A stretch of DNA of 14,908 bases from Candidatus Iainarchaeum sp. (GTDB lineage Archaea > Iainarchaeota > Iainarchaeia > Iainarchaeales > DTGL01), in NCBI GenBank assembly GCA_017608575.1, contig JAFCFP010000024.1, forward strand, positions 1-14,908, in the 5' to 3' direction. The translations under genes and the position numbers were made by a program. Shown here piece by piece: positions 1 to 7,029 of the stretch. Position 1 is the stretch's first letter. Each line of letters opens with the position of its first letter. A model generated the notes under the pieces. That model did no database searches, was not told the origin of the DNA, and saw only the letters and a program-made list of their open reading frames with translations.

Positions 1-109
1 ACGGTGACCTGCAAATGCCCCCGTATGTGATGAATTTCTTAACAGTGGCTTAAGAAGATTCGATGAAAGATTAAAAAAAATCCTTAAGGAAAAAAACTCT
101 TCGGACTAA
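1..109 (+). CDS. 3' end of an unrecognised upstream gene, reading frame interrupted
   Basis: A lysine-rich, helical-looking C-terminus (ending LKKILKEKNSSD) reads in frame 2 and stops with TAA at 107-109. That frame is closed by a TGA at 5-7 and has no start codon, so it must continue from another frame. The C5 run at 18-22 is the natural junction. Removing one C joins frame 1 to it and gives CKCPVCDEFL, a CxCxxC zinc-knuckle-like motif. Adding one C would join frame 3 instead (GDLQMPPVCDEF). The window starts too late to identify the protein. A sequencing indel, a genuine pseudogene or chance are all possible. Confidence 0.35.
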
Positions 110-140
110 TAATAAGAACCAAAAAAGGACACACAGTAAG

Positions 141-149
141 TTATAAAAA
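141..149 (+). promoter_or_regulatory. TATA-box promoter of the membrane protein/SMC unit
   Basis: TTATAAAAA lies about 41 bases before the ATG at 182. An archaeal start 25-28 bases downstream of the TATA centre would give a leader of roughly 10 bases. AAAGGG at 171-175 just before the ATG could act as a weak Shine-Dalgarno sequence. The unit appears to include the SMC gene, which has no comparable promoter in its 21-base upstream gap. Confidence 0.5.
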
Positions 150-181
150 CTGCTTTTCCCTATTAATTCAAAGGGATTTAA

Positions 182-1039
182 ATGATTAAGGCAATCCTGA
201 ACTCGTTCAAACTCATAGCCAAAAAACCATGGATTTTATTGCCCTCAATTGCCTTATATGCCCTTTCACTTGCAGCATTCTTTCTCTTCTACGAACAATT
301 CATGTTCGCTGCCTTCAAGCAATTGGTTATTGAAGGCATTCCTGTAGTAAACACATGGCAATTGCCATTAGTGTTGGTTAAGAACAATTTTGCAGACATT
401 GCTTTGTTTGGATTGCTGGCAATGGCTGGCGTTTTTGCTTCAAGCATTGTGGCAGTGTTTTATTCAAAGCACGCTTTTTCATTCAGTGAAAAAATCAGCT
501 CCATAAAAGAAGACCTGCAATTCACGGTTTCCAAATGGAAAGAAGCATTAATCTTCACAATTGTGCTTGCAAGCACGATGCTTATTTACTTGTTCTTGTA
601 TTACCTGGCGCTTGTGTTCCTTGCATTCAATGGCTTGTTACTGTTTCTGGTAATTTTCCTGCTTTTCCTTTTATTAGTTTACGTTCTCTTAAGCGTTTTC
701 CTTTTTGCTTTGCCAGCACTGGCAATTGAAGAATTAAACGTAAAACAGGCATTGCAGCGTTCAGCACAATTATTTTCAAGCCAACCATTAAGAAGTGTGC
801 TGTTTGTTACAATTGCTTTTATTATAGCAACAGCAATTTACAGCATTGGAATTTTAATCACCCAACAGCCCGAAATAAGCGCAGAAGACTGGCTTTACGT
901 TATCGTAATGCTGTTCTTCCATTCACTGACGTTTGCCTTCACTGCACTTGCAGTGTCATTTTATTACATTAAAAACCGCGAGCACCTCCAAAAACAAGAA
1001 CTCAAACCAAAAAAACGAGCACCAAAAAAAAGGAAATAA
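182..1039 (+). CDS. Six-helix integral membrane protein, family unknown
   Basis: The 285-residue protein is strongly hydrophobic, with about six predicted membrane segments near residues 17-38, 68-92, 120-145, 148-182, 205-226 and 237-262, and a short basic C-terminal tail rich in Lys and Arg. The stretch PALAIEELNVKQALQRSAQL, a helix break followed by an amphipathic segment, resembles archaeal and bacterial six-helix families of the glycerophosphodiester-phosphodiesterase membrane-domain/DUF4013 type. That is a resemblance from memory, not a proven match, and no catalytic residues can be named. The ATG at 182 follows a TATA box by about 41 bases. The SMC-type gene starts 21 bases after its stop, so the two are probably cotranscribed. 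Whether the protein ties the SMC-like ATPase to the membrane is speculation. Confidence 0.85.
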   Translation: MIKAILNSFKLIAKKPWILLPSIALYALSLAAFFLFYEQFMFAAFKQLVIEGIPVVNTWQLPLVLVKNNFADIALFGLLAMAGVFASSIVAVFYSKHAFSFSEKISSIKEDLQFTVSKWKEALIFTIVLASTMLIYLFLYYLALVFLAFNGLLLFLVIFLLFLLLVYVLLSVFLFALPALAIEELNVKQALQRSAQLFSSQPLRSVLFVTIAFIIATAIYSIGILITQQPEISAEDWLYVIVMLFFHSLTFAFTALAVSFYYIKNREHLQKQELKPKKRAPKKRK

Positions 1040-1060
1040 CCAATTCCAGAGCGGAAAAAA

Positions 1061-4030
1061 ATGACCCATCTCAAAGAACTCAGGCTGAAGAATTTCAAGT
1101 CATTCCAGAAAGCCAGAGTGCCATTCAAAAAAGGGTTCACAACAATAATTGGCCCAAACGGAAGCGGCAAAAGCAATTTATTGGATGCAATCCTCTTCGG
1201 CTTAGGTGCAACTTCAATGAAAATGCTCCGCGCCAACAGGCTCTCTGAACTAATAAACAATTCAGCAAAAGAAAAATACGGAAAAGTAGAACTCGTAATA
1301 AGAGACAACTCCAGAAAAGACTGGGAAATAAGCAGGACAATTGACAAAAAAGGAAAATGCATTTACCGATTGAACGGAGAAAAAAAAGGATTAAACGAAA
1401 TAACCTCGCTTTTAACCGAACTAAAAATAAGAAACGACGGACACAACATCGTGGCACAAGGCGATGTAACGCGAATAATTGAAATGAGCCCTGAACAACG
1501 CCGCGAAATAATCGACGAATTAGCAGGCATACTTGAATTTGAAATGAAAAAAGCAGAAGCAAAAAAAGAACTAGAAAAAGTAAACCAAAAACTAAAAGAA
1601 GCAAACCTGATTCTCTCCGACAGAATGGAACACTTGAAAAGACTTGAAAAAGAAAGAAAAGCAGCAATGGAATTCAATGAACTCGAGGAAAGAAAAAAAA
1701 GCGCAAAAGCAACCCTTTTAAAACAAGAACTTCAAAGCACGCAAGAAAAAATAAAAAAATTCAAAAAAAAGCTTTCAGAACTATCAAAAACAGAAAAAGA
1801 ATTAAACGAAAAACTTTTGGCAATACAGGAAAGCCTGCAAAAAACAGAAAAAGAAACAGAAACACTTGGAGCCCAAATACTAAAAGAACAACAAGAATCA
1901 ATATCAAAACTTGTTTCACAACTCGAAGAAAAAAAATCCAAGGAAGCAATAACGCGTGAAAAAATCAACTCAAAGGAAAACTCGATAGCGGAAGCAGAAG
2001 TAAGAGAAGAAAGGCTAAACAAAAGGCTTGCAGAACTAAAAGAAGAAAAACAAGAACTTTTGGCGGAAATGGAGGAAATTGAAAAAGAGTTGCCAATCAA
2101 AAAGCGGTTGAGAGAAGAAGCGGAAAAAGAATTAAATGAAATAGAAGAAAGCCAGGCTCTTGCAGTAAAAAAACTAAGGGAAAAAGAAAGCCATCTACGG
2201 GATGCGCAAAAAAAAGCAAATGAATTAAACGAGGAAATATTTGCACTTGAATCAAAAAAGAACCTGTTGAAAAAAGAAAACGAAATGATTGAAAAAAACG
2301 CAAAAGAAACAAGGGAAAGAATTGAAGAACTTGAAAGGGAAATAAAAAAATTCTCCGAAAAAGAAACACTCCTCAAAACACTTCAAGCTCAAAAAATCCC
2401 AGAACTATTGCTGGAAGCAGAGAAAAAAATACTAAAAAAGCTTGAAAAAGAAAAAGAAATACAGGCAAAAAAAGAAGAAATACAAAAAGCCATTGCTGAA
2501 TTAAAAAAAGAACTCGCAAAATGCCCTGTCTGCGACAGCGAACTGCCATTGCAAAAAAAAGAAAAGCTCAGGCAAAAAAAGGAAAAAGAAATAAAGGCAC
2601 TTGGATTCCAAGTGAAAAACGTTCAGTCAGAGTTAAAGGAATTGCAAAACAAAAAAAACCAACTGCTTGAAAAAAAAGCAGAAATGGAAAAACTTATTCC
2701 GGTGGCCGAAGCCATAAAGGAAAAAAGGCTTTTGGTCAAAAAACTCCGAGAAAAGCTTGAAGAACTAAAAAGCGCCTTAAAGGATTACAGTGGCTTGGAC
2801 AAAAAAACAGAGGAAAAAAGAAAAGAACTAAACATGTTAAGAGAAAAAAACCAAAAAGAAGAATTTGAACTCGAAAAAGAAAAAGAAAGGGTTCTTTCCG
2901 CTGAAAGCGATTTAAGGGAAAAATTCATTGAAGCAAAAAACACTGAAGAAATGCTCTTGCAGCAAAAAGCAGGAATTGAAAGAGAACTTGAAAGAATAAA
3001 AAAAGAAAGAAAAGCAACAACAAGAGAAATAAACATTCTCGAAGAAGACAAAAAGGAAAAAGAAAACGAAATTGACGCATTGCTCAAGGAATTGGACCAA
3101 ATAAGCGCTGAAATTGAAAAAATTGAAGAAAGAAAAGCAACTGCTTCAAAAGCGCTTGAAACAAAAATAGAAAAACGGGAAAGATTCGCTGACAAAATAA
3201 TTAAATTAAGGGAAAAAAAGCAAGCCCTTGAACTCAAAATAAAAGCAAGGGAAAAAGAAGCACAGGAAATACGCGTGGAAATCGGCAAACTCGAAGTAAG
3301 GCTGACTGACTTGGGGGAAGAATTCAAGCAATTCGAAGGAGTAAAACTCTTGCATGGAAAAAACCCAAAAGAGTTAAGGGAAGAAATTCCAAGAATTGAA
3401 AAAAGAATCCGCGAACTTGGTGCAATAAACCTTAAATCGCTCGAATCATTCGATGAAGAAAAAGAGGAATTAATTGAAATAAACAAAAAAGTAGAAAAAC
3501 TGGAAGGAGAGAGGAATGCTGTGCTTGAAATGATTGAAAAAATTGAAATAAAAAGAAACAATGTTTTCATGGAATGTTTTTCGGAAATTCAGAAAAATTT
3601 CTCAAAAATGTTTTATTCCTTTTTTAACGGAAGTGGTTCTCTTGCGTTGACAGATGAAGACAACCCAACAGAAGCTGGATTAATAATAAGCGCAAAACAC
3701 AAAGGTGAAAACCTAGTCAACATTGATGCAATGAGCGGCGGCGAAAAAGCCTTAACTGCCCTGGCTTTCCTTTTTGCCATCCAATTGTATGAACCAGCAC
3801 CATTTTATGTGTTCGATGAAGCAGATGCTGCGCTTGATGATGAAAACTCGCTGAAAATGGTTAAAATAATAAAAGAGATAAGCAAGCAATCACAGTTTAT
3901 TGCAATTACCCATAACAGTGCCCTTATAAAAGAAGCGGACTTAATTGTAGGCGTAACACTTGACAAAAACAAATCAAGCGTTATAGGGCTTGATTTAAAG
4001 CAAAAAATAATTGAAAAAAACTCCCATTAA
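1061..4030 (+). CDS. smc: SMC-type ATPase with a Rad50-like zinc hook in place of the hinge
   Basis: The 989-residue protein has SMC-style heads at both ends. The N-head has Walker A GPNGSGKS (31-38) and a Q-loop glutamine (Q133, VAQGD). The C-head has the LGAINLKSLESF region, signature motif MSGGEKALTA (891-900), Walker B with D919/E920 (VFDEADAALDD), the D-loop and switch H951 (THN). Everything between about 165 and 800 is charged coiled coil. No glycine-rich globular hinge of about 150 residues is visible. Instead CPVC (C488, C491) sits almost exactly at the midpoint, followed by DSELPLQKKEKL as in Rad50 hooks, where two half-hooks bind one zinc ion. Canonical SMC is about 1,170 residues, so the shorter length fits loss of the hinge. 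The likely role is ATP-driven DNA tethering in chromosome organisation or repair. No Mre11, ScpA or ScpB gene is adjacent. It may belong to the archaea-specific SMC-related proteins I recall being described; that assignment is inference. Confidence 0.93.
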   Translation: MTHLKELRLKNFKSFQKARVPFKKGFTTIIGPNGSGKSNLLDAILFGLGATSMKMLRANRLSELINNSAKEKYGKVELVIRDNSRKDWEISRTIDKKGKCIYRLNGEKKGLNEITSLLTELKIRNDGHNIVAQGDVTRIIEMSPEQRREIIDELAGILEFEMKKAEAKKELEKVNQKLKEANLILSDRMEHLKRLEKERKAAMEFNELEERKKSAKATLLKQELQSTQEKIKKFKKKLSELSKTEKELNEKLLAIQESLQKTEKETETLGAQILKEQQESISKLVSQLEEKKSKEAITREKINSKENSIAEAEVREERLNKRLAELKEEKQELLAEMEEIEKELPIKKRLREEAEKELNEIEESQALAVKKLREKESHLRDAQKKANELNEEIFALESKKNLLKKENEMIEKNAKETRERIEELEREIKKFSEKETLLKTLQAQKIPELLLEAEKKILKKLEKEKEIQAKKEEIQKAIAELKKELAKCPVCDSELPLQKKEKLRQKKEKEIKALGFQVKNVQSELKELQNKKNQLLEKKAEMEKLIPVAEAIKEKRLLVKKLREKLEELKSALKDYSGLDKKTEEKRKELNMLREKNQKEEFELEKEKERVLSAESDLREKFIEAKNTEEMLLQQKAGIERELERIKKERKATTREINILEEDKKEKENEIDALLKELDQISAEIEKIEERKATASKALETKIEKRERFADKIIKLREKKQALELKIKAREKEAQEIRVEIGKLEVRLTDLGEEFKQFEGVKLLHGKNPKELREEIPRIEKRIRELGAINLKSLESFDEEKEELIEINKKVEKLEGERNAVLEMIEKIEIKRNNVFMECFSEIQKNFSKMFYSFFNGSGSLALTDEDNPTEAGLIISAKHKGENLVNIDAMSGGEKALTALAFLFAIQLYEPAPFYVFDEADAALDDENSLKMVKIIKEISKQSQFIAITHNSALIKEADLIVGVTLDKNKSSVIGLDLKQKIIEKNSH

Positions 4031-4034
4031 AAAA
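4002..4034 (-). terminator. Oligo-T terminator of the Lon-domain protease gene
   Basis: On the minus strand, immediately after the protease stop (4037-4039), there are three T tracts, T6 (4034-4029), T7 (4020-4014) and T6 (4007-4002), overlapping the 3' end of the SMC gene. Archaeal RNA polymerase terminates at oligo-T tracts without needing a hairpin, so these fit a terminator. Confidence 0.5.
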
Positions 4035-4036
4035 CA

Positions 4037-6469
4037 TTACTTGCTGGTTTTTTGCTTTTTCTGCGCTGAACTGAGTCTTTTTTCAATGACCTTTTGGGCT
4101 TTTCTTTTCCTGCTCAATTTTCTTCTCGGCACAGGTTTTCCAAATTTTGGCTTGCTTACTTTCTTTTTTTCCTCTTCTTCCAAGAGTTCTTCTTTTGTTT
4201 TTTCCATTCTGGAGGTTAAAAGCTTCATTGTTTTTTTGTAATCCTCTTCAAGTATTTCCCCATGCGCGTACTGTCTTTGGAGTTTTTTTATTGCATACTG
4301 CAATAATTTCAATTCTCCCTGCAAAATATCCATTTGAATCAAGTGCCTTGACTTTTTTCTCTGCTCTTCGGATATTGCCTTTATTTCTTCATCGTATTGT
4401 TTTGAAAGCTCTCTGTATTCTTTCCCTGAAATCTTGTTTCTTTCAAAAGCCCTGTCAAGTTTCTTTTTCATTTTTTCAACTTCACTGGCTCTTTTTTGAG
4501 CAGCTGGTTCAATTACAACAAGACCATGCTTTTGGTATAAGAAAATCAGCACAGCAATTATGCAAATCAACAAAATCAAAACAAAAGGCATTGCACTCTT
4601 GATGACAAAAACAAAATTGAATGCAGCAGGAGTTGGACTAACAACCGCGTTGCTTTCAGGGGAAGGTGTAATGGTTACAACAACAATGTTGCCTTGTTCT
4701 ATTTCAGAGAGGGCTTTGTCTGATACATTGAAAACCTCTGTTGCCATAAACGCCAAACTGATTCCATCAGAGGCGCTCTGTGTTGCCTTTACCTTTTTTC
4801 CTTTCTCTTCATAATACCTGCTTTCTTTTAGGAAATATTCAGCGTGATCCAAGTAAAGTTTTGCCCACAAAAACTCCCTTCCGGATTTCTTCATTGCGCT
4901 TTTAATATTGCTTATCTTTGAACTCAAAGCTGACTGCAATTCATTCAATGTTTTTCCTTCAGTGTATTTTTCGGAAACCGCGAGGGCAAAAGCGGAAGCA
5001 GAATCAAAAGCAGAAGCAGCAAACCATTGCTTTGCCTTTTCCACTTTTGCTGCATCAATCCTTCTCTTAATATCTACTTGTTTTTCATCCGGCAGGACAC
5101 TCATTGCATCTTCTGCTTTTATAAGGTAATCCATTGCTGTTTCCCTCAACCCATTGTAAGGATTGGAACGGGTTTTTGCTTTTTTTGCAATTTCCAGGAA
5201 ATCCTTTGCAATTGAAACCCAGGCCGCTGCATACTCATAGTCTTCAACATTTTTCACTGCAGCAACGAGTTCTTCTGAACTGTCAACTGGGAGCACCCTG
5301 TTTGCCAAAACCTTTTCAATGTTTATTTTTGCCCACGAAACCCTTTCCATTGCCCCAATCTGCCATTCTGCTTTTTCCTCATAGGTTACAAGGTCAAGCT
5401 CTGATTCAAGTTCGGCTATTTCATTCTTCAAATCAATTGCTTTTTCACCCAAAAGGGATGAATCAAGTGTTAAAAGGGATGGATTATTGCTTATGTCTTC
5501 CACAACTTTTGCACTCACATAGGAAGTGAAAGAATAATTAGCTGAAGAATAAAGATAGTTTTTTTCAAGGAGAATTGATGCCTTTTCAAGGTTTTTTTCA
5601 GCAGGCGTTAAAAAGCCAAAAAGTGTTTGAATTATATACTCATCTTTTATGTCACTTAATTCAAGTGCTTTTTTGGCTTTGTCAATTTCGTCCTCTGCTG
5701 CTTTAAGATAGCGCTCAGCCAATGGCTTCATTTCCTCAAGCTTTGGAGAGAGAGGGATTTTTGGGGGTTCAAAAACCAATGGTTGGGACTGCGCTTCCTT
5801 GTTCACATCAATCGAGTTCAGATCAGAAAAGGCGTATTGGAGCATTTCGTCAACGTTATCAACTTCCACTACTTTTAAACTCCATTCTTTTAAGGCATAT
5901 TCAACCAAATTTACAGTTCGGACACCGTCTTCAAATTTATGCATTTGGATTGCGTCACCGACAGGAATCATGAAAAGTTTTACACCGGCTTCAGCTGCCT
6001 TTTGTGCTTTTTCAAACACTCCGCCAACGCTTCCAACTGTTCCATCTTCATTAATTGTGCCAGTAACAGCAACATATTCTGGCAAGTGCTTGTCCTGAAG
6101 CATTGAAACCAGAAGCAATGCCATTGCTGCGCCTGCACTTGGCCCTTCAACAATTGAGGCATTGGAGTTAATGTCAAACTTGTAATCATACTTATCAATG
6201 TTTTCAAAATAATCCCTTGCAACCTTTATTGCAATCTTTTCAGTGTTTTGAGTGGAAGTGCCAATTAGTGGCCCAACAGAACTCCAGATTTTGCCAGTGC
6301 CGGATTCAATTTCAATTGAAAGCACTGCTTTAAGCGCTTCCCCACTGTCAGTAACAGCAAAAATTGGAATCGAGCCCTGGCTTATCACTGCACTCGTGCA
6401 AGGCATTGCTCCAACCAAGAGAGAAAATAGAAAAACGTGGAACAGCAAACCGCTTTTTGCCACAACCAT
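4037..6469 (-). CDS. Secreted, membrane-anchored Lon-domain (S16) serine protease without ATPase
   Basis: I prefer the ATG at 6469 (810 residues). A GGGTGA Shine-Dalgarno lies at 6474-6479, and the TATA-like GTATATAC at 6507-6514 would place transcription downstream of the in-frame ATG at 6502. A signal peptide (about 1-27, ending CTSA) leads into an S16 domain with the Ser-Lys dyad S111 (EGPSAGAA) and K154 (GGVFEKAQKAAEAG). Their 43-residue spacing equals that of E. coli Lon (S679/K722). No AAA+ module is present, as in the archaeal serine protease group COG1750. A long helical region (about 230-590), a Pro/Thr/Ser linker and one membrane helix (about 622-646) follow, then a basic coiled-coil tail of about 150 residues ending in an RRKLSRKRK-type segment. 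The expected topology puts the protease outside and the tail in the cytoplasm. The substrate is unknown, with turnover of envelope proteins the plausible role. Confidence 0.88.
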   Translation of the reverse strand: MVVAKSGLLFHVFLFSLLVGAMPCTSAVISQGSIPIFAVTDSGEALKAVLSIEIESGTGKIWSSVGPLIGTSTQNTEKIAIKVARDYFENIDKYDYKFDINSNASIVEGPSAGAAMALLLVSMLQDKHLPEYVAVTGTINEDGTVGSVGGVFEKAQKAAEAGVKLFMIPVGDAIQMHKFEDGVRTVNLVEYALKEWSLKVVEVDNVDEMLQYAFSDLNSIDVNKEAQSQPLVFEPPKIPLSPKLEEMKPLAERYLKAAEDEIDKAKKALELSDIKDEYIIQTLFGFLTPAEKNLEKASILLEKNYLYSSANYSFTSYVSAKVVEDISNNPSLLTLDSSLLGEKAIDLKNEIAELESELDLVTYEEKAEWQIGAMERVSWAKINIEKVLANRVLPVDSSEELVAAVKNVEDYEYAAAWVSIAKDFLEIAKKAKTRSNPYNGLRETAMDYLIKAEDAMSVLPDEKQVDIKRRIDAAKVEKAKQWFAASAFDSASAFALAVSEKYTEGKTLNELQSALSSKISNIKSAMKKSGREFLWAKLYLDHAEYFLKESRYYEEKGKKVKATQSASDGISLAFMATEVFNVSDKALSEIEQGNIVVVTITPSPESNAVVSPTPAAFNFVFVIKSAMPFVLILLICIIAVLIFLYQKHGLVVIEPAAQKRASEVEKMKKKLDRAFERNKISGKEYRELSKQYDEEIKAISEEQRKKSRHLIQMDILQGELKLLQYAIKKLQRQYAHGEILEEDYKKTMKLLTSRMEKTKEELLEEEEKKKVSKPKFGKPVPRRKLSRKRKAQKVIEKRLSSAQKKQKTSK
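4048..4083 (+). terminator. Oligo-T terminator of the membrane protein/SMC unit
   Basis: On the plus strand, 18 bases beyond the SMC stop, T6 (4048-4053), T5 (4056-4060) and T6 (4078-4083) lie inside the 3' end of the opposing protease gene. The gap between the two stop codons is only six bases, so each gene would terminate within the other. Confidence 0.5.
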
Positions 6470-6502
6470 TATTTCACCCAAATTTAATAGCCAATAATCC
6501 AT

Positions 6503-6546
6503 AATAGTATATACATTTTAAATTGTTTTACTTAAATTAAGTGATT
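6503..6546. promoter_or_regulatory. Divergent promoter region between protease and Cys-rich gene
   Basis: The perfect palindrome GTATATAC (6507-6514) can serve as a TATA element on the minus strand, giving a start near 6485 and a leader of about 16 bases carrying the protease Shine-Dalgarno. On the plus strand TTTTAAATT (6516-6524) lies about 27 bases before the ATG at 6547, which predicts an essentially leaderless transcript. No plus-strand Shine-Dalgarno is visible, in agreement with that. Confidence 0.5.
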
Positions 6547-7029
6547 ATGATTTGCTTTGTGGCGTTTGCTCTTTTTGGTTTTTTGGGAATTTTCAGCGCA
6601 AAATACAGAGGGCTTACAAAAGAATCATTTGAATGCGTTTTTAAAAGAATTACATTCAAGCCCTGCGAATCCAAACTTGACCAAAGAATCAGGACAAAAA
6701 TCGTTGGAAAAGTATTCAAAAAAAACAAGACATTGGCTGGACTCCTAAACAGGCATTTTGAAGCAATTTCATGGATTTTTGTAATACTCATGGTTGTATC
6801 TGCAGTTCTTTCAATGCAAGCAGTTTACAATCTCATAGTATTCAACAATTGCAATGGCCCGAATTCAAGCGAAGCATGCGTTCTTGCAACAACAACAGAA
6901 AGCTGCAGTGAAGAATGTCAAAAAAGAGGCGGATGCACTTGCCAGATTGAAGGCTGCAATCCGCCGGAATTCCAAGCATGCAATGGACAATGCAACTGCG
7001 ATGCCACAAAATGCGAGGAATTAAAGTGA
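6547..7029 (+). CDS. Two-helix membrane protein with a Cys-rich extracytoplasmic tail
   Basis: I do not recognise the function. From the ATG at 6547 it is 160 residues; an in-frame GTG at 6541 would add two. The protein has a membrane helix at about 3-20, a basic loop (about 21-72, with two Cys) expected inside the cell, and a second helix at about 74-98. The last 60 residues contain eleven cysteines, beginning with CNGPNSSEAC and continuing through CTC, CNC and other pairs. The basic loop predicts the Cys-rich tail outside the membrane, where it could form disulfides or bind metal. I recall similar helix-loop-helix plus CNGPNS modules preceding thioredoxin-like domains in archaeal and candidate-phylum membrane proteins; here no thioredoxin fold follows. 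Its stop overlaps the start of the cysteine desulfurase gene (GTGA), so the two are translationally coupled. Confidence 0.8.
   Translation: MICFVAFALFGFLGIFSAKYRGLTKESFECVFKRITFKPCESKLDQRIRTKIVGKVFKKNKTLAGLLNRHFEAISWIFVILMVVSAVLSMQAVYNLIVFNNCNGPNSSEACVLATTTESCSEECQKRGGCTCQIEGCNPPEFQACNGQCNCDATKCEELK

Noticed and set aside
27..67. C-box-like GTGATGA (27-33) and CGATGAA (61-67), suggesting a C/D-box guide RNA
   Set aside because: No CTGA D or D' boxes occur at the required distances, and the second motif lies in a likely coding frame.
2785..3570. Long antisense reading frames opposite the SMC coiled coil (Ser/Phe-rich)
   Set aside because: They mirror the Lys/Glu-rich codons of the coiled coil, which give Phe, Leu and Ser on the other strand. 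They have no ribosome binding site and no recognisable domain.
6470..6502. Upstream ATG of the Lon-domain protease at 6502
   Set aside because: The predicted transcription start from GTATATAC falls downstream of it, while the ATG at 6469 has GGGTGA correctly spaced and directly begins the signal peptide.
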